Shown in pieces: positions 11,801 through 20,900 of a stretch of DNA of 64,000 nt. The stretch spans positions 3,224,001 to 3,288,000 of the forward strand of contig OZ252020.1 in assembly GCA_965247505.1 (NCBI GenBank). The letters are read 5' to 3'. Under the pieces are notes generated by a model, which saw only the letters and a list, made by a program, of their open reading frames with translations, made no database searches and was not told where the DNA came from. The position numbers and the translations under genes are program-made. The DNA is from CAIYRG01 sp965247505 (GTDB taxonomy: Bacteria; Pseudomonadota; Alphaproteobacteria; Micropepsales; Micropepsaceae). Each line of letters begins with the position of its first letter. Positions within the stretch are counted from its first letter, which is position 1.

Positions 11801-12382
11801 ATGGCGGTGGAATTTCGGACAGTGTGGAGGTGCACACTGCCTATGGCTCCGTCACGAGATCCTATTTTCAGGATGCAATTTGGGCCGGGAACACCGGGAC
11901 CGGCGGCGTGGAAGTGCATGTCGAAGGTTCTGTCGTATCGATCTATGGCTCGGGCATTCAGACCTTTACGGGTTACGATGCACTCATTGACATCGAAAGC
12001 AGTGCCACTGTCACCGGTTACGGCACGGCCGGCAATTAGGTGATCGATTCAACCACCGATAATGCACTCGGCACGACCACCATCACCAATAACGGCCATG
12101 TCGGCACCTATTGGGCCGGGGCGCCCGCCTCTTATGGCTATGCTGCCATCATCGAGCGCGGTCCGGGCAGGATTGAGCTTTACAATTACGGTACGCTGCA
12201 TGGCCGGGTGGATTTCTTTGATGCCAATAGTTCCTATGTGCTCAACACCAGCGACACCTCGTGGCACACGACCGGCGACAGCATTCTCAGTGATGGTCCG
12301 GGTGGGGAAACCATCGGCTACTACTATGCGGGCGGTGACGACTTCTTCAATGGCTTGTTAGTAAACGATTTTGTGGTGAACG

Positions 12383-13954
12383 ATGAGAACGGTCTCCTCG
12401 CGCCGGCCGCCGGGTGTAACGACGACGATCGACTTTGCCGGCGGCAATGATGTGTTGGGAAATTTAGGAAGTTTCGTTGCGGGCGAGCCGGAGGACGCTG
12501 CCTCGCAGACCAATCTCGACAATCTCGAATATTTCTATAATTCCGGTGATGTGTTCTTTGGAGCGAACACCACCGGCGTTCCGACTGGCTCCGATGGCAA
12601 CACAGACGACCACATCGATGCCGGGGATGCATCATTCTACGGCGGTGATGGAAGCATCTATGGCGGCTCTGGAAGCACTTTCTTCATGGATGCGTTTGTA
12701 GGTGCCGGCAATAACGCCGACACATTTACCGCGTGCGCTCTAAGCGGTCAGTCGCTGATTTACGTCAACGATACCAATGCCGGCGGGCTTGGAGCGTTCA
12801 ATTCGATCCTACTTGTCGACGGCACTTCGAGTTCACCGGATGCTTTTGCCTTAGGCAATGCCCCCGGGGACAAGATCGACAAGGGCCTTGTCTCCTATGT
12901 TTTGGCAACGAGCGGCGACGATTGGTCGTTGGTCGGCCTTCCCAGCGAGGCTGGGGCGCAAGCCTCGCAGATACTCTCCGGGGTCCAGGAGCTGTGGCAC
13001 CAGAGCGATCATTTCGATCAGATTACCGATCTTCGGCGAGCGCTTTCCGATGGCTCGGCGCTTCCCTCGCAAGGGGGCGGGTTCATGGAGGACGGTGTAT
13101 CGCTTTGGATTCGGGGCGTAATCTCGGATGCGGATCGGGCGAACTCTTTCACATTCTCAAAGGGCGGCGGGTCGCTCAGCCATGATGTCAGCTGCGGCCA
13201 AATGGTCCAGGGCGTTCAGATTGGTGCGGACATGCTGAACCGTTTGGCCAATGGCAGCGCCATGGCCTTCGGCGTGTTCGGTGGTTACGTCAATAGCGAT
13301 CAGCAATTCACGGAGACGAGCAACCGATTCCGCGCCGATATAAATGCTTGGCAGGTTGGCGCCTATGTCACCTATCTGGAGGGCCCCGCCTTCATCGATG
13401 TCATGTTCAAGGCCGAGTTTTTAGATGGAGAGTTCCGCAATCCCGGCCCGCTACCGGTCATGGCAAAGCTGAGTGGAAGCAATTTAGGGGTCCAACTCAA
13501 TGCCGGCTACCGCGCGGATGTCACCGAGAACATGTTCATTGAGCCTGTAGCCACATTGTCTTATGTCGGCACGAGCCTCGATTCGACCTCGGTGTATAGC
13601 GGCACGGTGGGCTTCGACGATGCCACCAGCCTGCGCGGCCGTTTAGGCGTACAGTTTGGACTTGATTGGATGAGCGACGACACCACGATCCGACCGTTCG
13701 GTGCGCTGAGCTATTGGCATGAGTTTGAGGGCGACAACGTAACCACGCTCACCTCCGGTGGTTTGCCATGGTCGATTACCGATTCTGCCGTCGATGGCTG
13801 GTGGCAGTTCGGTCTTGGGCTAGAATTGGCGAACGCTAACGGGTTTAGCGGTTTTGTCCGAGGCGATTACTCGATTACCACTCCGTTCGAAAGCGATCCT
13901 GAGTACAGCGTTACTGCGGTTCGTGTGGGCATGAGGTGGAGCTTCGGGGGATGA
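12383..13954 (+). CDS. Autotransporter C-terminal segment with beta-barrel domain
   Basis: This 3' part of the broken adhesin gene is open for 523 codons. The first ~10 codons are probably out of the original frame; homologous passenger sequence resumes at 'VTTTIDFAGGND'. About 220 residues of passenger or linker follow, then an autotransporter barrel of about 300 residues from 'VSLWIRG'. It has alternating hydrophobic strands and ends in an aromatic residue motif (MRWSFGG), typical of outer-membrane barrels. No ribosome site is evident at 12383, so independent expression is doubtful. It is best read as the intact 3' end of the pseudogene. Confidence 0.7.
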   Translation: MRTVSSRRPPGVTTTIDFAGGNDVLGNLGSFVAGEPEDAASQTNLDNLEYFYNSGDVFFGANTTGVPTGSDGNTDDHIDAGDASFYGGDGSIYGGSGSTFFMDAFVGAGNNADTFTACALSGQSLIYVNDTNAGGLGAFNSILLVDGTSSSPDAFALGNAPGDKIDKGLVSYVLATSGDDWSLVGLPSEAGAQASQILSGVQELWHQSDHFDQITDLRRALSDGSALPSQGGGFMEDGVSLWIRGVISDADRANSFTFSKGGGSLSHDVSCGQMVQGVQIGADMLNRLANGSAMAFGVFGGYVNSDQQFTETSNRFRADINAWQVGAYVTYLEGPAFIDVMFKAEFLDGEFRNPGPLPVMAKLSGSNLGVQLNAGYRADVTENMFIEPVATLSYVGTSLDSTSVYSGTVGFDDATSLRGRLGVQFGLDWMSDDTTIRPFGALSYWHEFEGDNVTTLTSGGLPWSITDSAVDGWWQFGLGLELANANGFSGFVRGDYSITTPFESDPEYSVTAVRVGMRWSFGG

Positions 13955-14017
13955 GCGCTGCGATCGATCTAAGCGAGTAAGAGGGCCGGGCGAGAAGCCC
14001 GTTCACTCGCCGCCAGT

Positions 14018-15067
14018 TCACTCGCCGATAGCGAAAAAACGCGCCCATGGGCGGGCGATGGTGGGATCCCAATATAGCGGATCGCCCGGCACGCGTTGAT
14101 CGAGATCGCCCTCGGCATTGATAAAGACATTAGCCGACGGGCCATTGGTGTCGGTGCAGGTGTTGTAGATCGGCTTTAGATCCGCCGCGTCATTGCCAAG
14201 CCGCCCATAGGTGAATTTCGCATGTACGGGCGCGATGAAGGCCAGCGGATCATACAAGGTGATCTCGCCCATTATCACATCGCCGATGCGCTGATAGCGC
14301 TCCACGGTTGAAAGCTGATCGCTCCATTCGATGGCCGGTCCTTGCCAGGCTCTAATTTGGTCGGTGTGAACGATAAGCGCGTCCCCATCCCAAAAGCCGA
14401 TCGATTCGCCGTGCCATTTGGAAAATTGCATTTGCGCGGGAGAGTGACCCCTGCCGTCGGTGTAGATCCAACGAATGACGTTCTCGGTGAAAGTATCGCC
14501 GATGATCCAGATACGATCGGGACGAATGATAAATTCCTTGGGACTGGCAACGATCGATTCAATAAACCCTCTGGGAAGGCAAAAGGAGGACGGCCAAAAA
14601 TGCCGGCCTTCTGCTTCGGCTTTTTCCTGTTGGACAAAATATTCCCGATATTGCGGAGTGAGCGCAGCTGCGATGGTGCTCGCCTGAATCTGCTCGCCAC
14701 CGATCCAGCCTTCGTCGTCCTCCCATCTGCCTGCCCAATCGGGCAGCGTTGCAAGCTCATGCGCGGTGCCGCCATTGGCCTCATTCAGCCAGGCGTCAAA
14801 GTGCTCCTCAGAATTTTGGTATGAATAAGGACTATTGATCCCGATCGTGTCCTCTCCCGAACCTTCTTCGCCATATCTTCCGTCTGTCCGCATGCCTCTG
14901 ATTTCGCTCATGCTATTGTGCCGGTAATATTCACGATCGGTCCAATGTTCAGAATCCTGGCGATAGTCTTCTGTGGTGAACAGGGTCTGCGCCGCTGTGG
15001 ATGTCGTCAGCGTTAGCGCAAAAAGGCATGTTGCGGCCGCGCCGATCAATGTTTGTTTTGTTTTCAC
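14018..15067 (-). CDS. Secreted protein of unknown function
   Basis: A protein of 349 residues with a clear signal peptide (VKTKQTLIGAAATCLFALT... ending STAAQ) and no catalytic motif I recognise. The C-terminal half, with 'RIWIIGDTF', 'WHGESIGFWDGDALIVHT' and 'LSTVERYQRIGD', resembles the protein at 24615-25448 ('HYEGDSLVVDT', 'KLRVVERYTI'), so the two belong to one family. The start is GTG 15067, which has a strong GGAGGGG ribosome site four bases upstream; the open frame continues further upstream but encodes unrelated sequence. It is convergent with the adhesin gene. A short CGGGC/GCCCG hairpin lies between them at 13987-14001. Confidence 0.75.
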   Translation of the reverse strand: MKTKQTLIGAAATCLFALTLTTSTAAQTLFTTEDYRQDSEHWTDREYYRHNSMSEIRGMRTDGRYGEEGSGEDTIGINSPYSYQNSEEHFDAWLNEANGGTAHELATLPDWAGRWEDDEGWIGGEQIQASTIAAALTPQYREYFVQQEKAEAEGRHFWPSSFCLPRGFIESIVASPKEFIIRPDRIWIIGDTFTENVIRWIYTDGRGHSPAQMQFSKWHGESIGFWDGDALIVHTDQIRAWQGPAIEWSDQLSTVERYQRIGDVIMGEITLYDPLAFIAPVHAKFTYGRLGNDAADLKPIYNTCTDTNGPSANVFINAEGDLDQRVPGDPLYWDPTIARPWARFFAIGE

Positions 15068-15177
15068 GATTCCCCTCCGGTTTGCGCTGGCAGCCTTGCT
15101 GTCTCGGTTTTGTCCGGCTCGCCCCTCACGGTAATGTGGTCTTCCTAGGTAAGAAAGTAGAACTGTTGCACCCAATC

Positions 15178-15397
15178 CTACGCAAAGCGGCAAATGTTTG
15201 AGCGAGGCTGGGTAACGGGTCCAGAAAGTGAATATCTGAACAGTGCTGCGGCCTCGGCAAAAACACGACCATCGAGGCGGCACCGAACGCCTGTCCGCTC
15301 TGGGGGTGACGTGTATTCCCTCTTTTCCCAATGCGCGAACGGCAGCGATGGTCTTGCGATCATCCGCCGTAGCGCGGGTTAAGACGAGTACACGCAT
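15178..15397 (-). pseudogene. Remnant of an ATP-grasp protein N-terminus
   Basis: From 15397 the minus strand reads MRVLVLTRATADDRKTIAAV, then RALGKEGIHVT, like the Rossmann-type start of carbamoyl-phosphate-synthetase-like ATP-grasp proteins. Similarity then moves to another frame ('FRYSLSGPVTQPRS') and ends in a stop near 15180. No catalytic domain follows. I read this as a frameshifted N-terminal fragment. The next gene upstream is also an ATP-grasp protein but of a different type. The call rests on short similarity only. Confidence 0.35.
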
Positions 15398-15461
15398 GAG
15401 ATTTACCGAACGCAACACATGAAAACAGAGATCATTTTGCCAGCGCCTTCACGATCATATT

Positions 15462-17273
15462 TCACGCTTTGCTTACAATGGTCGTGACTCGCGGCAATAC
15501 GACTTGATGCAATGTTTCCTCCGAGACGCATTCCATAATTTGGGAAACACTCCCCTTTATCAGTTGGAACATGTCGTCGGACAGCGGGTCCGCATCGGCA
15601 ATTAAAGCGAGGTCATAACGCGTGTGTGGCAAGCCGTGCGCTGCAATCTCGTCGCGTGTACACGACACTATTAAGGCCTCGCAGTTTGCGTCAAGCAATA
15701 GGCTCTTTATCCTTGTTGGAAGATTCGCTGTCTTTTTAAAGCGCCGCTGTCCTGCCAGATGCGTCAGGCCGCTGCTGGTATATCCAACGCGTCTGGATGT
15801 CGCCAGAACATGTTGCACAATTTGGTCCGCGAGCCCCAAACCGCCATCTACGATAAGGATCGAGGGGATGCGCCCGTCGCTGCCCGCTGGAATCTTTTCC
15901 AGCAAAACCTTCTCCAAAGTCGCTTCATCTCTTACTCCGGGATTGCTGTTTATCTCAATAATGGCGCACTCGATCTCGGTCCATGGTTTAGCTATATCCG
16001 GCGTAATTAAGTCGATGCCAAGAGCATCCATATGAATGGTCTTCGCAATTGATTCCGCCATCGCGACATTGTCGGGATGGATGAGTGCGGTCACGTCTTC
16101 GGTTTTTCCGCCAGTGTGCAGATTTGAGGTATTGCGTAACAACACTTCGGCACCCTGCACAGGGCAAGCCTCCAGCCCAAACCCCTGTTTGCGCAACGCT
16201 GTTATTATTTCGGAATCGATTTCGTGCTGCGAAAAGAATCCACTTGCGGCTGGGTTTTTCGCGAGACTACGATTTTTCTCCGCTATGAGCTCCGCAACGG
16301 AGCTATTCCCATTACCGATTATTTTCGGCGGCGTGAGACGAGTGACGCGCATCACCTTGCCATTGAACACCGAAATCCGGTGATCATCGCCGGGCACGAA
16401 ACGCTCGACCACCACTTGGCCGATGCGTGAAACCGACTTGGCTTTGCCGAATGCACTGACCAGCTCATCATGCGCAGTGATTCCAACAGTCACGGCAAGG
16501 CCTGCGCCTCGGTCTGACGGCTTCACCACGAGAGGGAAACCTAGTGTATTCCCGATCTGTATTGCGGTGGTGATGTCCGTCGCTATGCCATGTTCAGTGG
16601 TGGGAAACCCAAGCTGTCGAAGGACATCACTCGTTAGGGCCTTGTTTTCGGAAATCCTCCAACCCGTGATTGAATCCTCTTGATTCGCCATATTGGTGAA
16701 GTAGAAGCCATTAACGCCTTGCCCAAATAAGCAGAGCACATTCCTGCAAACCGAATAGAACGGAATGCCCCTTTTGCCTGCCAGTCGAGTCAGTGAGGCA
16801 GTGGTTATACTTAAGGGGCGCGCGGGAATCCCCGAAACAATCCCTTGAACCGCAGCCTGCGCTTGAGCGGCTTCAGCCGTTCCGGTGGCACGCAGAAATA
16901 TGGCGTTAGCAATGTTTATCCCGGCTTCCAAAACAGCTTTTGTCGCGCCGTGATCAAAGAAACCGCAGGCGATCTGGAATCTTTCCTCATTCACGCGCGT
17001 AACGAGCACCGGTGGAGAAAAATGCCAGAATTGATCTTGCCACGCTTTCGCAAACTCTGCCGCGAGACCGGCATAATCCAGGCCCTCATCCGTTCGTGCC
17101 AGGTTAAGCGGCGAAGCGGCCGAATTTAGTTTGCTCCATATTTGGCGAATCTCGGTAGCCGACAGTGTCGCTTGAAAGGGATTTGCGAACTCTGCAATCA
17201 CGGCGGCGAATGGGGCGACGAGACTGGGGCCATCGAACAATCTGAACTTTATCTGCCTATTGTCGTTCGACAT
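15462..17273 (-). CDS. Cyanophycin-synthetase-like ATP-grasp protein
   Basis: About 603 residues. The N-terminal ~170 residues resemble the CphA N-domain. Then comes an ATP-grasp module: 'FPLVVKPSDRGAGLAVTVGI' (nucleotide-binding Lys), 'VERFVPGDDHRISVFNGK', 'VRVTRL'-type beta strands, and the metal-binding 'IIEINSNPG'. The C-terminal ~120 residues match the position of the CphA Mur-ligase module, but the P-loop (normally GTNGKTT) reads 'DGGLGLAD' and the module stops early. Full CphA has about 870 residues. This layout recalls CphA2-type enzymes, which join preformed beta-Asp-Arg dipeptides, but the substrate here is unknown. No cyanophycinase or second CphA is nearby. Start uncertain: ATG 17273 or TTG 17300. 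Confidence 0.7.
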   Translation of the reverse strand: MSNDNRQIKFRLFDGPSLVAPFAAVIAEFANPFQATLSATEIRQIWSKLNSAASPLNLARTDEGLDYAGLAAEFAKAWQDQFWHFSPPVLVTRVNEERFQIACGFFDHGATKAVLEAGINIANAIFLRATGTAEAAQAQAAVQGIVSGIPARPLSITTASLTRLAGKRGIPFYSVCRNVLCLFGQGVNGFYFTNMANQEDSITGWRISENKALTSDVLRQLGFPTTEHGIATDITTAIQIGNTLGFPLVVKPSDRGAGLAVTVGITAHDELVSAFGKAKSVSRIGQVVVERFVPGDDHRISVFNGKVMRVTRLTPPKIIGNGNSSVAELIAEKNRSLAKNPAASGFFSQHEIDSEIITALRKQGFGLEACPVQGAEVLLRNTSNLHTGGKTEDVTALIHPDNVAMAESIAKTIHMDALGIDLITPDIAKPWTEIECAIIEINSNPGVRDEATLEKVLLEKIPAGSDGRIPSILIVDGGLGLADQIVQHVLATSRRVGYTSSGLTHLAGQRRFKKTANLPTRIKSLLLDANCEALIVSCTRDEIAAHGLPHTRYDLALIADADPLSDDMFQLIKGSVSQIMECVSEETLHQVVLPRVTTIVSKA

Positions 17274-17573
17274 CCTCAAGCCGCCCCCTAGTGCGGTCAA
17301 TCCATGCGTATTCTAACTCTCGCGCGCCAGGAAAGCTCGGTCGGACTGCAACGCCAAGAATTGGAAATTTGCATCAGATCGGCCAGCAGTACAATTCCAT
17401 ACTCCGCCTGGCCTAATTGATCGCTGGAGTTGGCACGACGCGGTCCATGTTTTTCGGTTTACAACCACTTAGTCATATGCGACTCGGCAATGAGGGGATG
17501 CTCCTCTCGCAGTCTTTGTGCTTTGCCTTTAGGATGGTCCAATAGCTGATTACTCGAACGCCAAGAGGGCCCC
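17274..17573. other. Divergent intergenic region
   Basis: 300 bp between the ATP-grasp gene and the secreted hydrolase-like gene, holding both promoters. I see no gene, RNA or clear operator in it. Confidence 0.4.
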
Positions 17574-19142
17574 ATGCTTTGTGCTTCTCGCGTCGGATTG
17601 ACCGCATTACTCGCCGTCGGCCTTTCGGTCGCTATGGTTTTTATGGCCAGCGAGACACGCGCCCAAATATCTTCTGAATCGCGTATCACCGGCATAAGCG
17701 TCAATGGTAGCGAAGCGGTGGGGAGCTTCAATGGTGTATCCTATGTCCGCACCTATGGCGTTGTTCGCGGAATTGTCGATCCGAATGAAGAGGTGGTGGG
17801 ACTTGACGAAGTTCCGAAGAATGATCGCGGATTGTTCGAATATGAATCGGAATTCGAAATTTTTTCCCCGGCACCGGGCGAGCCTGCAAACGAAGCTGTT
17901 TTTGTCGATTCCGAAAATCGCGGCCGACCAAGAACGATGAATTTGGTCAATGAGATCGACGAGCCCGATCCGCCGTCTCGCGCACAATATCTTGAAGGCG
18001 TCGGCAATGGCTTTTTCCAGCGCCACGCAATGACCTATGCGCGCGTCCAGTGGCAAACGGGACTTTCAAAAGACGTTCCCGAAAATGCGCAAGGAATTGG
18101 TTTTGTAATCTTACGCGACTATGCCCGCATGTTCGCCGGACACACGGCGCCGGTTTCCGCAGGCGATTATTCGCCCGGGAAATATGGAAAGCTGATCCTT
18201 GGCGGAAAGTCGCAAAGCGCTTGGTTTGTAAATAGTTTCATCGCCGAGGGGTTTAATGTCGATCCGGTCACGGGAGAGGGTATCTTTCAAGGTGCGATCT
18301 CGGTCAATGGCATCGGCAATTGGATGCCGCTGAACAATCTTGCCGAGGAATACGGTGCCGAGCAGCATCCCTATATCGTGCCAGATGCAAGGCCGCTGCG
18401 CTGGTTCGAGCTATTGAGCCGCCCGGGCACCGATCCGTTATTTGTTGATGTTGCCGCCTATACCGATTATTACCGCCTGCGCGCCGGCCTATCTGCAACG
18501 CGCGTGACCACTGCGAATTACCGCCGTTTTGACATCCCGGCGCCTCATCGGATGATGCGCCCGCCGTCAGGCCCGGCAGCGTTTGCGGGTTGCGACAACA
18601 CGCCGATGAGGCCGCTCAATCCGCTCGACATGGCGCCTTACATCCGGGCCATGATTGTTGGGATCGAAAAGGCGATCGGTGTTGAAAGCGCCCAATCGGG
18701 CCCGACCTTGCCGCCAAGCGCGGCGTTCACGATGGGAGCATCTTCCGAAACAACGCCGACGTTTAATCCGCTGCCGGGTGCAAATGTTCCGATACCGCTT
18801 GTCGATGAAAATTCCTGGCCGCTGGGCGGCATCGCCTTTCCCGATGCTGTCTATCCATTGGGAACACCGGCGCCGGTGTCGCTACCACCCGTCGTTACAG
18901 ATTCTATCGATGTCACATGCGGCAATCGCGGTCAGTTCCAGCCCTTCACAACAGCGGAACTCGAAACAAAATACGGTTCGAAAGAAAACTATCTCGAGCT
19001 TTATCGCTCAGGAATATTGAGACTCGTTCGGCAGGGTTTTCTGCTGGCCGAAGACGAGAGCACGATGTTGGAATATGCCGGCTTTCTTTGGGACAATGCC
19101 GAAACCTATCTCGCCCCCGATGCCGTGGTGTCTGCGCAGTAG
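17574..19142 (+). CDS. Secreted alpha/beta-hydrolase-domain protein (Abhydrolase_10 type)
   Basis: 522 residues with an N-terminal signal peptide (hydrophobic core from residue 9, cleavage near TRAQ-ISS). The first part, 'YGVVRGIVDPNEEVVGLDEV.KNDRGLFEYE', is typical of the large secreted proteins annotated as 'alpha/beta hydrolase domain' (PF20091). Other family features include 'GIGFVILRDYARMF' and 'SQSAWFVNSFIAEGFN', where the Ser of GGKSQSA is in the expected place for a nucleophile. Activity for the family is mostly uncharacterised, with ester or lactone hydrolysis suspected. Convergent with the disrupted class II aldolase gene. Confidence 0.75.
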   Translation: MLCASRVGLTALLAVGLSVAMVFMASETRAQISSESRITGISVNGSEAVGSFNGVSYVRTYGVVRGIVDPNEEVVGLDEVPKNDRGLFEYESEFEIFSPAPGEPANEAVFVDSENRGRPRTMNLVNEIDEPDPPSRAQYLEGVGNGFFQRHAMTYARVQWQTGLSKDVPENAQGIGFVILRDYARMFAGHTAPVSAGDYSPGKYGKLILGGKSQSAWFVNSFIAEGFNVDPVTGEGIFQGAISVNGIGNWMPLNNLAEEYGAEQHPYIVPDARPLRWFELLSRPGTDPLFVDVAAYTDYYRLRAGLSATRVTTANYRRFDIPAPHRMMRPPSGPAAFAGCDNTPMRPLNPLDMAPYIRAMIVGIEKAIGVESAQSGPTLPPSAAFTMGASSETTPTFNPLPGANVPIPLVDENSWPLGGIAFPDAVYPLGTPAPVSLPPVVTDSIDVTCGNRGQFQPFTTAELETKYGSKENYLELYRSGILRLVRQGFLLAEDESTMLEYAGFLWDNAETYLAPDAVVSAQ

Positions 19143-19651
19143 TTGAGGGCCGCTAATTTTCTTCTTTAAGCTGCAATTGCTCGCGCCATTCGGACGGGAT
19201 GAGCCCAGAGTTAAGCCCCTGTTTTACATAATAATTCCATAATTTTACCGAATGCTTGTTGCGACGGAATGAGCGCTGAAAAGTGGCTAATTCGCTTTCG
19301 GTGAGCGGCATGACGCGGCCCAAACCCGCTGCGCGGTAAAAGGTCTCCGCGTTCTCCACGAAATGAATGCAATCGATAAAGAGCGCCCGAAGCGTCTCGG
19401 CGACGATCACTTGGCAATGCGCGCGAATGATCATGCCGTGATGGGGCCCAAGCGTCTGTGCAATGCCGTTACCCAAAGCCGGCGTATTGACATGTGCCGG
19501 GTCGGGATGGACCGGAATACCGCTTCCCCAACGCGCTGCGTGATTTTTAATCGGCTTTAGTTGCAGCCCTTCGACCAGGCTGAACGTTGTCGTCAGATCG
19601 TGATGGAAATGGGCAACGGCACGCACATCGGGCCGCGCTTTGTAGATTTCG

Positions 19652-19656
19652 CTATG
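19652..19656. repeat. Target-site duplication, IS30 (left)
   Basis: CTATG here and at 20896-20900. Keeping one copy restores the aldolase frame, which supports a 5-bp duplication. Confidence 0.75.
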
Positions 19657-20895
19657 TGGCCTCAAGTGATGGACGCAACACTTTATCTTAATTGGAAAAG
19701 ATGGAGTGTTCGATGGATCAAGGAAATGGGAATCAGAAAAGCCATTACGGTTTCAGTGCGTTAGAGAAGGACGAAGTTTGGGAGCGTTGGGCTCGGGGTG
19801 AAACGCTGAAGGCGATCGGGCGAGTTTTCGGTAAGCCCTCGTCGTCGATTCGTGGTCAGCTGTCGCCCTCTGGCGGGATCCGACCAGCACCCCGGCGGCG
19901 TTCAAAGCTGGCTTTGACATTGTCGGAGCACGAGGAGATCTCCAGAGGTCTCGCGGCGGAACAATCTGCACGCTCTTTGGCAAGGTTGCTGGGCCGTGCG
20001 CCCTCGACGGTGAGCCGAGAGATTCGCCGCAATGGCGGCTATGATCGCTACCGCGCGGCATTGTCCGACGAAGCGGCCTTTATACGTGCGCGCCGGCCGA
20101 AGCGATGTAAATTGGTGGGCAATGCGCAGTTACGACAGACAGTAGCGCGCAAGCTTAAACAGGATTGGTCGCCCCAGCAGATCGCCGGTTGGCTGAAGCA
20201 GATGCATCCCGAAGACGAGAGCAAACGCGTGTCGCACGAGACGATCTATCGAAGCTTATTTATTCAATCCCGTGGGGCATTTAGGAAGGAACTGACCGGG
20301 TATCTTCGCTCCAAACGGACAATGCGGCGCTCTAAGCGTGCGAGCTCGCATGGCGATGGCCGTGGGCAGATCACGGATATCGTTTCGATCAGCGAGCGCC
20401 CTGCAAGCGTGGAAGATCGTGCGGTGCCCGGTCATTGGGAAGGCGATCTTCTGGCCGGCTCGAAGAACACGCATATCGCAACCTTGGTCGAGCGTCATAC
20501 CCGCTATGTGATGCTGGCGAAGATCCCCTCTAAGGACACCGAGACAGTCGTGAATGCACTGATCAAACAGGCGAAGAAGCTCCCCACCGAACTCTACAAA
20601 TCTCTGACCTGGGACCGGGGCAAGGAGCTTGCCGATCACAAGCGCTTTAGCTTGGCGACCAATATCAATGTCTATTTCTGCGATCCGCAAAGCCCTTGGC
20701 AGCGTGGCTCCAATGAGAACACCAATGGCCTCCTACGACAATACTTTCCCAAAGGGACGGACCTATCCGTGCATTCGCAGGCGCACCTAAATAAGATCGC
20801 CCGCAGGCTCAACGAAAGGCCACGTCAGACCTTGGGGTTCCAGACCCCGGCAGATAGATTTAATGCCTGTGTTGCATCGATCACCTGAGGCCGCA
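19657..20895 (+). mobile_element. IS30-family insertion sequence
   Basis: A 1239-bp element with imperfect terminal inverted repeats (left GGCCTCAAGTGATGGACGCA; right, reverse complement, GGCCTCAGGTGATCGATGCA) and one transposase gene. It lies within the class II aldolase gene, in the opposite orientation. Confidence 0.9.
19692..20888 (+). CDS. IS30-family transposase
   Basis: Up to 398 residues. The N-terminal half has helix-turn-helix motifs, including 'ARLLGRAPSTVSREIRRNGG'. The C-terminal half has the IS30-type DDE catalytic core: Asp in 'GHWEGDLL', Asp in 'LTWDRGKEL', and Glu in 'GSNENTNGLLRQYFPKGTDL'. The frame opens with TTG 19692; ATG 19701 or 19713 may be the true start. No stop or frameshift is seen, so the element looks active. 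It fills almost the whole element. Confidence 0.95.
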   Translation: MEKMECSMDQGNGNQKSHYGFSALEKDEVWERWARGETLKAIGRVFGKPSSSIRGQLSPSGGIRPAPRRRSKLALTLSEHEEISRGLAAEQSARSLARLLGRAPSTVSREIRRNGGYDRYRAALSDEAAFIRARRPKRCKLVGNAQLRQTVARKLKQDWSPQQIAGWLKQMHPEDESKRVSHETIYRSLFIQSRGAFRKELTGYLRSKRTMRRSKRASSHGDGRGQITDIVSISERPASVEDRAVPGHWEGDLLAGSKNTHIATLVERHTRYVMLAKIPSKDTETVVNALIKQAKKLPTELYKSLTWDRGKELADHKRFSLATNINVYFCDPQSPWQRGSNENTNGLLRQYFPKGTDLSVHSQAHLNKIARRLNERPRQTLGFQTPADRFNACVASIT

Positions 20896-20900
20896 CTATG
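20896..20900. repeat. Target-site duplication, IS30 (right)
   Basis: Second copy of CTATG flanking the IS30-type element. Confidence 0.75.

Larger units (their letters stand above)
4195..13954 (+). pseudogene. Giant autotransporter adhesin, disrupted
   Basis: The gene encoded a type Va autotransporter of roughly 2600 residues: a long N-terminal signal region, a beta-helical passenger built of degenerate repeats, and a C-terminal beta-barrel. The repeat pattern (GDGI.A.TSGTG.I.IDV-type units) runs through every piece. Interruptions in order are: an IS256-family element after 6569; TAA at 8348; an IS1595-type transposase fragment at about 8430-8865; TAG at 10591; TGA at 10924; TAG at 12037; and a frameshift near 12400-12415. 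Removing the first IS plus one target copy restores the frame ('AENG' joined to 'IVANSTG'). I start at ATG 4195, which has a GGGG run upstream; an in-frame ATG at 4120 also exists. The full-length protein can no longer be made. Confidence 0.85.

Noticed and set aside
4195..13954. CRISPR or tandem DNA repeat array
   Set aside because: The repetition is at protein level and degenerate in DNA, with no constant repeats or spacers of even length.
13987..14001. Intrinsic terminator (CGGGC/GCCCG hairpin) after the adhesin
   Set aside because: The stem is only 5 bp and no T-tract follows on either strand, so it is too weak to list as a terminator.
15068..15418. N-terminal extension of the secreted protein at 14018-15067
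   Set aside because: The extension precedes a clear signal peptide with a strong ribosome site at GTG 15067, so it is not part of that protein. Part of it is a separate ATP-grasp remnant.
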